Origin: Euryarchaeota archaeon UBA170
GTDB lineage: Archaea; Thermoplasmatota; Poseidoniia; Poseidoniales; Thalassarchaeaceae
Direction of reading: 5' to 3'
Length of the DNA stretch: 58,603 bases
NCBI GenBank assembly: GCA_002499345.1
Contig: DALF01000050.1
Coordinates: forward strand, 14,923 to 73,525
Shown here one piece after another: positions 33,468-42,803 of the stretch. Under the pieces are notes generated by a model that was given only the letters and a program-made list of their open reading frames with translations, searched no databases and was not told the DNA's origin. Position 1 is the stretch's first letter. Each line of letters begins with the position of its first letter. The translations under genes were made by a program, and so were the position numbers.

Positions 33468-34186
33468 GCCCTCCCATCTAGTTCCACCTTGCTCTGTTCT
33501 AGTCTCTCTTCCATTCTGATAACCTCATTACTTAGTATTGCTAGGCCAATAAATAGAATCAGGAATGAAAGGAAACCCATCATTAGTACTGTCCTGATGG
33601 CAGGATCTAAGCCCGTCTCTTCTCCGTTGACTAAAACTATCCCGGGGTGCCTCTTCTGATACCATGTTGTGGCCAGTGCAGTTATTGGGACTAGTGCAAA
33701 TCCGAATAGTCCCACAGCGGCGAGAGTATCTCTGGTTTCTTGGCCATCTGGTTGAGACCTTCTAGATAAGACCAGGAATAGTGCCACGCCCGTCAGTAGA
33801 GCGAATGTATTGAGGCGGAGATCTCCCCAGTCCCACGGGACGCCCCATTCTGCAGACCCCCAAATCGGCCCTGATGTGATTACTCCGAGGCCGAAAAGTA
33901 ATCCGAGGTCTGAGCCGGTAGAAAACCACCTCCACCCCCAATCTGACCTGTCCTTATACCATGCCACTGCTCCGATGAACAACATACAGAATGCTAGGAA
34001 TGAAGACCATGCGAAGGGTACGTGCCAGTACAATATCCTGTATGCCTCAGGAGCGTTGAATGCTGTTGAGTCAACCATGGGAGCGTAGTATACTCCCATC
34101 AAAGCTGTGAAGGCCGCCCCCGTAATCCCCAGTGCCGTCAGGCCAATACCCACTCCCATTGATGAAGAAGGATTGGTGTCGGGCAT
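33464..34186 (-). CDS. ccmC: CcmC heme-handling membrane protein
   Basis: The protein has 240 residues with six membrane helices. The tryptophan-rich WWD motif is present at about 109-120 (WGSAEWGVPWDW). The two heme-binding histidines in flanking loops are His55 (YWHVP) and His180 (QKRHPG), as in bacterial CcmC. It binds heme at the outer face and passes it to CcmE during system I cytochrome c maturation. It lies between the ccmA-ccmB fusion (upstream, 38-base gap) and ccmD (four-base overlap). Confidence 0.93.
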   Translation of the reverse strand: MPDTNPSSSMGVGIGLTALGITGAAFTALMGVYYAPMVDSTAFNAPEAYRILYWHVPFAWSSFLAFCMLFIGAVAWYKDRSDWGWRWFSTGSDLGLLFGLGVITSGPIWGSAEWGVPWDWGDLRLNTFALLTGVALFLVLSRRSQPDGQETRDTLAAVGLFGFALVPITALATTWYQKRHPGIVLVNGEETGLDPAIRTVLMMGFLSFLILFIGLAILSNEVIRMEERLEQSKVELDGRA

Positions 34187-34224
34187 GAGCCTTCGAGGCG
34201 CTACCTAGTCAAGAATGCTATTCC

Positions 34225-35658
34225 CTATGCATCAGGAATAATAACAGCCACTGCCCAGACCATAGCAGAGATAATACTCGCAATAATTATTGATGCCAGA
34301 GGACTTCCTATAGAAATCTCTGATGACATGCCGACTTCCATGATTACAGATAGTGCGTCAACTAGTTCCATGAATGGCCAAATTAAGACTATCAGAAGGA
34401 GAGAGGCCACCGCGGCGCCGGACCTTCGTAGATCGGAAACCAAAAGATGCAGAGCAGTGGCCGCACAAGAAATGTCAATTATTACGAGCGAAGGTAGCCA
34501 GAGCCACCTCAAAACCTCCTCAGAACTGTCAACTGGTAAAGAGCCACTCAATACGAACCATGAGAGGTAGGTAAGAGGAAGCGGCAGAAGAATGGATGAT
34601 GCCATAATCGATGTTGCTGGACGGAATTGTGGACCACAAACCGCTGACCACCATTTCCCACATTCTTCCTCTGAGAGCCTACGAATCATAGCAGGAGAAA
34701 TAACAGCGGATATGAACGCTGGAGTAAGAATTAGAGCTGCGGCCAGATGGTTTCCGATATTGGTATTCGACAGAGTCGCTTGCGAAGTATCCATTCCAAT
34801 CATCACTGAATAAGATAGGAGAAGTGCCAGTATGGAGGGAGTCGCCCTTCCAATGGCATCTACTGGGTTTCTCTTCTCGATTGAGTAGCTCCATGAGAAT
34901 AGTGATGAGATAGTCCTGCTATCCCTTACATTGAGGAGTTGTCTTTCCTGGATAATATCTTCTTTGATGGTGTTATTCGACTCGGAAATTCTCCCAGACT
35001 CAATAGTTAAAATCCTCCTTGATATCGAAATTATTTCTTGGTCATGTGAAGCTATCACTATGGCATTTCCGTGTTGTGATAGCTCACTTATCCATTTCTT
35101 TAGAACTCCTTTGGAGAATGAGTCTAGCCCTTCGGATGGCTCGTCTAAAAAAACTATCCTAGGAGTCCTACACATCATCGCCGGAGCCATTCCAGAGATT
35201 ACCGCCAGGCGTCTCCTCAGTCCGGCTGACAGTTGCGAAACCCTGTCCTCTGCTCTGTGGGACATGCCCCACTCCTCTAGGATCTGTTTGGCCTCTATTT
35301 GGCTACAATCCATTCCTGATACTTTCAGTGCGGTTATGAGCCTCTCCATGACCTTCTCCTCTCCACAAACGCCGTCTGATTGCAGGGTCAGTCCGAATGG
35401 ATAGGGCTTTTCCCTTGTTCCAGAGTAATTTCTAATTGTGAGTGATTCGCCTTTCTCTGAAAACCAATCAACTTGGCCAGTCGTAAGAGGAAGGATTCCC
35501 ACGAGAGATTCTATCAGAGTAGTCTTTCCAGAGCCATTTTCCCCTACGAAGCATACGATATCACCTTGTATTATTTCGAGATTCAATTTCTTGATTACGG
35601 TTCGTGTCCCCCTGGTAACGCTAAGGCCTCTAGCCTTGAGGACCGGTGACTGCACCAT
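34225..35658 (-). CDS. Heme-exporter ABC protein: CcmA ATPase fused to CcmB-like permease
   Basis: The protein has 477 residues. The N-terminal half is an ABC ATPase: Walker A GENGSGKT (39-46), signature LSAGLRRR (143-150), Walker B IVFLDE (168-173), switch His205. A linker of about 60 residues follows, then about six membrane helices (from residue 275 to the end) with no second ATPase. In bacteria CcmA and CcmB are separate proteins; here they appear joined in one frame. The permease half is not strongly conserved, so CcmB identity rests on position before ccmC and ccmD. It is divergent from the rhomboid gene. Confidence 0.85.
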   Translation of the reverse strand: MVQSPVLKARGLSVTRGTRTVIKKLNLEIIQGDIVCFVGENGSGKTTLIESLVGILPLTTGQVDWFSEKGESLTIRNYSGTREKPYPFGLTLQSDGVCGEEKVMERLITALKVSGMDCSQIEAKQILEEWGMSHRAEDRVSQLSAGLRRRLAVISGMAPAMMCRTPRIVFLDEPSEGLDSFSKGVLKKWISELSQHGNAIVIASHDQEIISISRRILTIESGRISESNNTIKEDIIQERQLLNVRDSRTISSLFSWSYSIEKRNPVDAIGRATPSILALLLSYSVMIGMDTSQATLSNTNIGNHLAAALILTPAFISAVISPAMIRRLSEEECGKWWSAVCGPQFRPATSIMASSILLPLPLTYLSWFVLSGSLPVDSSEEVLRWLWLPSLVIIDISCAATALHLLVSDLRRSGAAVASLLLIVLIWPFMELVDALSVIMEVGMSSEISIGSPLASIIIASIISAMVWAVAVIIPDA

Positions 35659-35719
35659 GCACCTCGGAGTAGTATCAGTCGTTTGAGTCGTTCCATTCTG
35701 AAAATCACTATTTGTAAGT

Positions 35720-35734
35720 CCCCTGTGTCAGGGG
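35720..35734 (+). promoter_or_regulatory. Hairpin covering the ribosome-binding site of the rhomboid gene
   Basis: CCCCTG-TGT-CAGGGG forms a six-base GC-rich stem with a three-base loop, ending one base before the ATG at 35736. The only Shine-Dalgarno-like sequence (AGGGG) is the 3' arm. If transcription starts upstream of 35720, the site would be masked in the RNA. Confidence 0.5.
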
Positions 35735-35735
35735 T

Positions 35736-36740
35736 ATGAGTGCGTTAGGAGAGCTTGGAGCTTCCGAGCAAATTTTTGTTATCGTACTATTATTTTCCTG
35801 TATTTCGCCCTACATTTCTGCTTATCGTGGGAACACAAGTATTGCCCTTGCGACTATTCTTTCACTTATGTTGGCGTCTTTCGTACAATTTGCTATTTCT
35901 ATTATTCAAGGAGTCCCAGTCGAGATGGGATGGGTAGTTTCTGTTTTTGGAGTCAGGCCGTCAATAGCTACATCTCCTGAAGAGTCATACAGATTCATTA
36001 CAAGTGCATGGATTCATGCTGGATGGATACATGTGCTAGGGAATATCTTGGTGATTGGACTGGTGGGCGTCCCCCTAGAGCAGAGGATGGGCGGCAAGAG
36101 ATGGATGGCTGTTTACTTGCTCGGGCTATTGGGCGGGAATATTGCGTGGGTTTTTACACATCCTGATTCAATGATACCTACTATTGGAGCGAGTGGGGCG
36201 GCTTTCGGGATACTGGGAGCTTACATGGCATGCTGGCCCAGTGATGAAGTGGAGTTTCCCCTACTATTCCTGATCAGAGCATGGCCAATTTGGTTGATTG
36301 TATTCATCAGATTGGGGATAGAGGTTTGGCAAATATACTCGATTCAGATAGGAACCTCAGGCGATAGTAATATTGCACACATGGCTCATGTTGGGGGATT
36401 CTTTCTGTCTTACTCGCTAGCAAGGAGAGTAGCCTCCGGAGGACCTCAACCTCTGGAGAAAGATGCAATTGATGGAGTCCCTCAATCCACTAGAAATATG
36501 CCGAGCCTTAAGGAAAATCCCTGGGAATCTTCTGGATTCCCTCTCGAAGGCAGAGCCCTGAGAGTACTAGGAAAACTTCTCGAAGAAGGAGATGAAATAG
36601 AAACTAGAAGGGCATGGTTGGAAGAGCTTTCCGAACATACAATCTGTCCGATATGCGGAGGAGAGATTCTAGCAGAGACCAAAAATGGCCGAACTTGGAT
36701 AAAGTGTGGCGTGTCAGAGAGTCACCTAATGTGGCCATAG
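35736..36740 (+). CDS. Rhomboid intramembrane serine protease with C-terminal zinc site
   Basis: The protein has 334 residues with about six membrane helices. The catalytic Ser153 lies in GASGAAFG and His218 in AHMAHVGG; HAGWIHVLGN (94-103) supplies the conserved loop histidines and Asn. After about residue 228 a soluble tail follows with Cys304-x2-Cys307, Cys324 and His330, probably binding zinc. Rhomboids cut membrane proteins near the outer leaflet. A giant single-span subtilase is encoded a few dozen bases downstream, a possible substrate or partner. Confidence 0.93.
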   Translation: MSALGELGASEQIFVIVLLFSCISPYISAYRGNTSIALATILSLMLASFVQFAISIIQGVPVEMGWVVSVFGVRPSIATSPEESYRFITSAWIHAGWIHVLGNILVIGLVGVPLEQRMGGKRWMAVYLLGLLGGNIAWVFTHPDSMIPTIGASGAAFGILGAYMACWPSDEVEFPLLFLIRAWPIWLIVFIRLGIEVWQIYSIQIGTSGDSNIAHMAHVGGFFLSYSLARRVASGGPQPLEKDAIDGVPQSTRNMPSLKENPWESSGFPLEGRALRVLGKLLEEGDEIETRRAWLEELSEHTICPICGGEILAETKNGRTWIKCGVSESHLMWP

Positions 36741-36807
36741 AGCGAAAAAAACGGTCATGGACAGGTTGGGATTATACAGGGCCGACATTTGGCTCTCTAA
36801 GAGAGCC

Positions 36808-39800
36808 ATGGGAAAGAGAGCATCCCCAGTGAATCCAATCATTGTAGCCTTGATGGTTCTGATGCTTGACGTTTCCCTAGGAGTGAGTGGTTCTGAATGG
36901 GAAATTAATAATTCTGATGCACAAATAGAAAATGTAGATTCACATGCAATCGCAGATATTCCCCCCCTCATGTGCGAGTCAGGCGAGTGCCCCCTCAAAG
37001 ACCGGAGCCCTCATCTTCCGCCGAATGGAGTGGATTGGCCAGTTCAAGAACCCGGTTGGTGGTTTAATTTCTGGAATGATAAAGATACCAATGGGATGGA
37101 CGATAGGTTGCAATGGATAATTTCTGGAGAACGTGAGTCTGTTTCCACCAGTGCGATTATGGGGGATGATGGCAGGATGACTGTGGCGATTTTCGTTTGC
37201 TACTCTTGGCACCCAGGAGATGATGATATCTCTGATTTGAAGGATGTTCTATCCAAGTATGGGTGGGAGGAGTATGGTACTTACTTCAGATCGGTAGACA
37301 TTCTTGACACTTTGATTGTCGAGCATGTTCCAGTGAGTGCATTGATTGAAATCTTGATGCTTGATGGAGTTGTACTGGTTGAACAGCAGGATGTTCTGGT
37401 CCCATACCTCAATACCGCGACCAAGGGATCTAAAGTCAGGACCTCAGATGTTTTCAGCGAGACTATGATGGACTATGGTTACGATGGCACAGGAGTAGTT
37501 ATCGCCATTGCAGATACTGGTGTTGACAATGAGCATTTCTCACTTGATGACTTCTCAGACCAAAATTCTGACAATGGGGCGGAGCCCGATGAATTACCAG
37601 ATCCTAAGTGGGTAGCCGGATGTGATTCGACCTCTTGGAACCAGCAAGATTGTGATGATGGCGGTGATGATCCTGATGATGGAGACGGGCATGGCACGCA
37701 CGTTGCGGGCATAGCTCTCGGAACCGGTGGCGATGATAGGGAGAATCAGGGATATGCCCCCGGTGCGTATCTTGTTGATATCAAGGTCATGACGGACGCT
37801 GGGGCGTCCAACTCCGGATATACTGTGGCAGGCATTAACTGGGCGGTGCAGAATGCAGACACTGATTGGGGCAACAATGATTCCAGTAGAGGCATAGATA
37901 TTCTATCAATGTCATTCGGTAGTGGATCAAGCCCTGCTGGAGAGGATCCTGGAGATAACGGAACCAGTCAAGATTCTCTAGCAGTTAATGCGGCATCTGA
38001 AGCGGGCATCGTTTGTGTGGCCGCGATTGGAAATGACGGTTATCGAAGGGTAACCTCTGTGGGGGCGGCAGACTCCGCCATAACCGTAGGTGCGATTGAT
38101 GACAAAGCCAGTATAGAAAGGGGGGACGATTCTATCGCATCTTACTCTAACTCTGGACCCAGGGAAGACGATGGGGATGACAATCAGTGGGAGGAGCTGA
38201 AACCAGATGTTGTTGGTCCGGGCTCTAATATTATGTCTGCACAGCATGCCGCATCTAGCTCACAGTTGCCCGGTTCTGCCAAACCTCTAGCCAGTGACAA
38301 TTATGTCCAAAAATCAGGAACTAGCATGTCTACTCCGGCAGTAGCCGGATTCATAGCAGCGATGCTTCAGATGGACGAGGATTTAACCCCTCAAGAGGTA
38401 AAAGACATACTCAGGAACAATTCGGAGACAAGAGGGGGCTCGTCAGCCCCCGATATTTCTGAGAGGTGGAACGATCAATATGGATTTGGGATAATTGATG
38501 GAGAAATGGTCATGCAGGCCATTTTAGGAGATACCGGCGGAGGAGGTGGTGACGGAAATGGCACTGGTCCGCCCCCCACGGGAACAGAGGAATGGGTGGT
38601 AATAGAAACTCCCGAGGAAGATGCTTGGCTTGTAGAGGGAGAGACCTACAGTGTCAGGGGATACATAGATGAGGATACTGAGACTAATGGAACAATTGAA
38701 GAGGTAAATGTAAGCATTTCATACAGGTACAAGCCTGATGAAGGGCCGCGGCAGACTGAGGTTTTAGTTGATTGGCACATAGTTCAGGGAACCATGAATT
38801 GGTCTACTCCTTTCTCCATTCCGGAATTCACAGAAGACGAAATAGATGTTGAGGAGATAATAATCAGGGCAAAGGCCAGAAATGAATTCAATGTCTGGAG
38901 TGAGATGGAGCAAAGCGAGCATCCTGTTGGACTACTTGAGGTTACATTGGGAGGCCCTAGTGGACAAAGTCCTGTATCTGGGAATACAAATATTTTTGGA
39001 GGCTGGGAGTCGGTCAATGGGGCAGATATTCAATGGAGATTAGGTACTGAAAGCTGGGAAACATCACAGCAGTTTGGAGGGACGGGGAGTGACTCGGGAG
39101 ATTGGTCTGTAAACTGGGACACGACATCAGTAAATGATGGATTTTATAGAATCTCAGTAAGGGTAGTGAGCGGAGATGGTATTTTCTCAGATGAAGTTAG
39201 GAGAACTGTAGAGGTAGACAATGATCCTCCTGCTCCTGATTTGATATTCCGAAGCGGAATTAGTGTAAGCGAATACGGATTACCTATATCTGAGACATTC
39301 ATCAATACATTTCTAGAAGTTAGCTGTGAGGTTAGGAATGATGGCGATTTAGATGCTTCTGAGGTCACCATATATCTAAAGGAAAATGGTGCAAGGAAGG
39401 ATGAGCTTACAATTCCCAGTATTGGCAGTGGCGATATTGTAGAGGTCATACTTTATTGGAATCCATTGACTTTGGGAGATAGGACTCTATCTATTTCATT
39501 GGACCCTTCTAACGAAATCGAGGAGATAGATGAAGAAGATAACGAGCAGTCGGTTGAGTTTCCTGTATTGCAGCGCCCACAGGGTGTCGATCTTGCATTC
39601 AGAGATGGAGCAGTTAGAACTGAACCCCCCGTTCCCAGACCTAATGAGCAGTTCCTAATAACTGCCAGAGTTGATAATCTTGGATCCAGTGATGCGACAA
39701 ATCTTAAGGCGACTTTGGAGATTAGAAATGATGTTGGATGGGAGGCTATTTCCTCTTCTCCCGTACCTCTAGTAATGGGGCAAGGGGCATCCCAGATTTC

Positions 39801-41583
39801 ATTCGCCCACGTGGAGGGCTCCACTGGCCCGGTTCATATCAGAGTGAGTCTTTCAGGCGAGTCCGTGTCCGATCTAGACTGGAGTAACAATATTGTTGAG
39901 ACTACAATTCTAGTCGATGAGACCACATTAACTGGCCCTAGGACTACTAATTTCCCTACCGGGGAGGAGCCAGTGGAGATTATCCATTTGAGCGAAGAAG
40001 GAGGAGTAGTGATAACTAGCAGAGGTGATGAATTAGGACTTTACCGGCTTGGCAGTAACAGGGCCATAACCGCCTGCTCTAATATTTTGGAGGAAAAATG
40101 GTCTGGCGACATTGTTGCAGAAGCGTCCAATGATGGCCTTGCCCATGTAGCTTGGACTCGTAGATACCTAGACAATGATGGCTTCTTTAAACAGACTGTA
40201 AGCTATACCACAATTGACCCCAGTTGTCTAATGTCACCAATTCAAGACCTTATGGAACCAATCTCTCTTTCTGAAGGAAAATATTGGGGAATTGGGATGG
40301 ATATGAAGGGACCGGAAATCCTAGTGGCTGGTTATCATCACGAGTTGGCGACAGGCTCTACCAACCAAAATAATGCTATCTTCTTGGTTACCTCCGAGTC
40401 TCCGACTAAATCGTCTGATTGGTCCGTTAACCCCCAGCTAGTAGGTGACCTAGATGTCACCCCGGGAAAGACTGACCCAGTTGCCGTGGCCATTGGAGAT
40501 GAAGACGGACACATTCTCTATCAAGATACGCGAAATGACACCACTGGGGCCGACAGGCTGGGACTCTGGTATGCTCATGGACTTCCTGATCAGACCTCTT
40601 GGTCGTTCAGAAAAGCCGTGGGGGATTACTCATTCATGCCCTCAATTTCGATTTCTGATATAGAAGGGGAGGATGTGATCGTAGCGGCTTGGGGAGAGGG
40701 CTCCGATCAGACATCAGAATTAGTCGTCACAATAGTTGATTCATCGTTCTCCCAGATAGGCGATGGAGAAGTTAGGACTTCTGCAAGAGGGCTTAGTTAT
40801 ATTGGACTTCTGGATACAGATAGAGGAATACAGATTCTCTTCGACTTCATTGGCCCGAGTGGCCCCCAGATACAATATGGAATGGTTGATTCTGAAGATG
40901 GATGGATTGGAATTTCAGATAGGCTGGGCATTGGAAGAATCGTGGTAGCTAGCAGATCCCCAATAGACAGTGATGCGACCATTCTACAGACATCTCCTAC
41001 TGGATGGCAAATTAGGGCTTTAGTGGATGATTCTTCCCCTATCAAATCTGAGGAAAATATTCTAGAGCAAGTTAGGTCTTACCTTGGCCTGGATGAAAGG
41101 AATTTCAATGTAATTCTAGTGGGCATCTCAGGAGTAACAATAGTACTCTGCTTAGTAATTATTTTGACAATGTCTACTAGGGCAATTAGATGGGCGAGTG
41201 GCAGGACGGGAAAGAAAATTTCTGGAGTTGTGATTCTTGAGGAAGATGTAGTCGATGTTATTGTAGAGACAGACATCTCAGTTAGTTCTTCTGAGGTCGA
41301 ATTAGTCGAAGAATCTGGAACGGATTCGCAAAGTACCTCTGAAAGGAGGAGAAGGAGGGAGTATAGGTCTAATAACTCAGCTCAATCACTTCCAGAACTG
41401 CATAGCTCTGACAAATTTATCATTCCAGTCCCAAAACATTCCGCCCCTTTGCCGCTCCCAGTCCCACTTAACGGTGCAAATGTTAGAGTGAGTTGTCACT
41501 CTTGTAGCTCTATTTTCGAGATAGAATTAGGATTGAAGAAATTCATTTGCCCTGTCTGTGGTGAGAAAATTAAGCTTGGATAA
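36808..41583 (+). CDS. Giant anchored subtilisin-like serine protease
   Basis: About 1591 residues from the ATG at 36808, which gives a clean signal peptide (MGKRASPVNPIIVALMVLML); an ATG at 36757 is possible. Catalytic triad: Asp236 (IAIADTGVD), His295 (GHGTHVAG), Ser506 (GTSMSTPAVAG), with oxyanion Asn409 (AIGNDG). A prodomain-like region precedes it. Downstream lie Ig-like and CARDB-type repeats (PDLIFRSGI..., LDPSNEIEEIDEEDNEQSV), a beta-propeller-like part, one membrane helix near 1435-1460 and a cytosolic zinc ribbon (Cys1563/1566, 1581/1584). It should digest protein outside the cell while tethered. The gene ends one base before maf. Confidence 0.94.
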   Translation: MGKRASPVNPIIVALMVLMLDVSLGVSGSEWEINNSDAQIENVDSHAIADIPPLMCESGECPLKDRSPHLPPNGVDWPVQEPGWWFNFWNDKDTNGMDDRLQWIISGERESVSTSAIMGDDGRMTVAIFVCYSWHPGDDDISDLKDVLSKYGWEEYGTYFRSVDILDTLIVEHVPVSALIEILMLDGVVLVEQQDVLVPYLNTATKGSKVRTSDVFSETMMDYGYDGTGVVIAIADTGVDNEHFSLDDFSDQNSDNGAEPDELPDPKWVAGCDSTSWNQQDCDDGGDDPDDGDGHGTHVAGIALGTGGDDRENQGYAPGAYLVDIKVMTDAGASNSGYTVAGINWAVQNADTDWGNNDSSRGIDILSMSFGSGSSPAGEDPGDNGTSQDSLAVNAASEAGIVCVAAIGNDGYRRVTSVGAADSAITVGAIDDKASIERGDDSIASYSNSGPREDDGDDNQWEELKPDVVGPGSNIMSAQHAASSSQLPGSAKPLASDNYVQKSGTSMSTPAVAGFIAAMLQMDEDLTPQEVKDILRNNSETRGGSSAPDISERWNDQYGFGIIDGEMVMQAILGDTGGGGGDGNGTGPPPTGTEEWVVIETPEEDAWLVEGETYSVRGYIDEDTETNGTIEEVNVSISYRYKPDEGPRQTEVLVDWHIVQGTMNWSTPFSIPEFTEDEIDVEEIIIRAKARNEFNVWSEMEQSEHPVGLLEVTLGGPSGQSPVSGNTNIFGGWESVNGADIQWRLGTESWETSQQFGGTGSDSGDWSVNWDTTSVNDGFYRISVRVVSGDGIFSDEVRRTVEVDNDPPAPDLIFRSGISVSEYGLPISETFINTFLEVSCEVRNDGDLDASEVTIYLKENGARKDELTIPSIGSGDIVEVILYWNPLTLGDRTLSISLDPSNEIEEIDEEDNEQSVEFPVLQRPQGVDLAFRDGAVRTEPPVPRPNEQFLITARVDNLGSSDATNLKATLEIRNDVGWEAISSSPVPLVMGQGASQISFAHVEGSTGPVHIRVSLSGESVSDLDWSNNIVETTILVDETTLTGPRTTNFPTGEEPVEIIHLSEEGGVVITSRGDELGLYRLGSNRAITACSNILEEKWSGDIVAEASNDGLAHVAWTRRYLDNDGFFKQTVSYTTIDPSCLMSPIQDLMEPISLSEGKYWGIGMDMKGPEILVAGYHHELATGSTNQNNAIFLVTSESPTKSSDWSVNPQLVGDLDVTPGKTDPVAVAIGDEDGHILYQDTRNDTTGADRLGLWYAHGLPDQTSWSFRKAVGDYSFMPSISISDIEGEDVIVAAWGEGSDQTSELVVTIVDSSFSQIGDGEVRTSARGLSYIGLLDTDRGIQILFDFIGPSGPQIQYGMVDSEDGWIGISDRLGIGRIVVASRSPIDSDATILQTSPTGWQIRALVDDSSPIKSEENILEQVRSYLGLDERNFNVILVGISGVTIVLCLVIILTMSTRAIRWASGRTGKKISGVVILEEDVVDVIVETDISVSSSEVELVEESGTDSQSTSERRRRREYRSNNSAQSLPELHSSDKFIIPVPKHSAPLPLPVPLNGANVRVSCHSCSSIFEIELGLKKFICPVCGEKIKLG

Positions 41584-41584
41584 T

Positions 41585-42229
41585 ATGAGAAGAGTACTCC
41601 TTGCATCACAGTCCGAAAGGAGATTTTCTTGGTTAAAAGAAAATCTAGGAGAGGACATAGAGTTTTATTCGTCCGCCCTCATATCTCCCGAATCTAAGCC
41701 CCCCCAAGGATTTGAAGTGAGTGAGCAGGTAGAGAGAGTATGCCAATCTAAGGCCGAGAATGCCATAATTGAGCATAAGCTTTCCGAGTACCAGAGAAAG
41801 GCCCATTATGACGCTATTTTGGTTGCGGATACAATGATTGAGGACCCTGATGATCATAAATCATCTTTTGGCAAGCCAATTGATGGCCTTTCGGCCGCGG
41901 GCATGCTGATTAGACTCGCTGGGAGGAAACATAAGGTTTGGTCGTCGACCTCGATACTACTTCCCCCTGATTCAAACGAGAGAGGGGGAGACAATGCAAA
42001 ATGGAATATCTCAAATTATACCAGTTTTGCAACTGTGGAATTCTCGGACTTGGGAGCGGATGAGATTTTCGAGCTGATTTCATCAGAATCATGGAAGGGG
42101 AAGGCAGGGGGATATGATTTGGCTGGCTTAGCAGGAAAATTCTGTCGAGTAGTGGAAGGGGAAGAAGTCACTGTACTTGGATTATCAGATCTAGCAATAG
42201 ATAGACTGGTACAGATTATTCCTAGATGA
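41585..42229 (+). CDS. Maf-like nucleoside triphosphate pyrophosphatase
   Basis: The protein has 214 residues from the ATG at 41585, one base after the subtilase stop. MRRVLLASQSERRFSWL, the acidic VADTMI, FGKPIDG and GKAGGYDLAGLAG are Maf/HAM1-like family marks. These enzymes hydrolyse non-canonical or modified nucleotides to monophosphates. A roughly 15-residue loop (DSNERGGDNAKWNIS) is longer than usual. Its stop overlaps the NifU-like gene's stop within eight bases on the opposite strand. Confidence 0.9.
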   Translation: MRRVLLASQSERRFSWLKENLGEDIEFYSSALISPESKPPQGFEVSEQVERVCQSKAENAIIEHKLSEYQRKAHYDAILVADTMIEDPDDHKSSFGKPIDGLSAAGMLIRLAGRKHKVWSSTSILLPPDSNERGGDNAKWNISNYTSFATVEFSDLGADEIFELISSESWKGKAGGYDLAGLAGKFCRVVEGEEVTVLGLSDLAIDRLVQIIPR

Positions 42230-42701
42230 AAGTGACTCCGCCGAACTTCAGTACAAACTCCTTCTGAATTTCATCGAACCATTCCAACATTGATGAAGAG
42301 AACCTAATCCTCTCAACTTCCTCATCCATCAGTAGATCATCCTGTATTCCCTTCAATGTCCCTGGCGCCGCCCCACAGGACACACATGCTCCGTCTAAGT
42401 CAATAACTAGGGACAGTGACTTCCCAGTTCCATCATAGAATTCCCAACTTGAAAGAATTAGGCCCCCTCCATGACCATCTAGAGCGGCCCTGACAGGACC
42501 TAATCTTGCCATTAATGCGGGGATGGAATCTGGATGGTCTGCTTCAATCAATGGAATTAGAGAGAGGCCCCTAAGTCTTCCCAACTCTTCTTCATCATGA
42601 TTTTCACTGATTCTTCTTTGTGCCTCAATTCTCATTTGCTCTTCTATCTGAGAACCATATGTTTTTGCCAACTCATCGTCGTCTGTCTTGGCCGGATCCA
42701 T
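42222..42701 (-). CDS. NifU C-terminal domain protein (Fe-S scaffold or carrier)
   Basis: The protein has 159 residues. An acidic helical N-terminal part (1-65) is followed by a NifU-like core with GPVRAALDGHGGGLILSSW and the cluster-binding pair CVSCG in DGACVSCGAAPGTLKG. Such proteins receive and pass on iron-sulfur clusters. It is divergent from sufC, separated by about 100 bases, which fits a shared cluster-assembly function. It is convergent with maf. Confidence 0.88.
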   Translation of the reverse strand: MDPAKTDDDELAKTYGSQIEEQMRIEAQRRISENHDEEELGRLRGLSLIPLIEADHPDSIPALMARLGPVRAALDGHGGGLILSSWEFYDGTGKSLSLVIDLDGACVSCGAAPGTLKGIQDDLLMDEEVERIRFSSSMLEWFDEIQKEFVLKFGGVTFI

Positions 42702-42803
42702 GTTGTAGGATTAGGGGTGCTCTTTAGAAATGTACTAATTTGTGATGAAGTTGTGCCACACACATTCAAAAGGATGGAAGCACAGCACATTACGAGGAGT
42801 AGT

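Noticed and set aside
42597..42803. N-terminal extension of SufC by 69 residues
   Set aside because: It lies antisense to the NifU-like gene and is not SufC-like; a good ribosome-binding site precedes the ATG at 42804.
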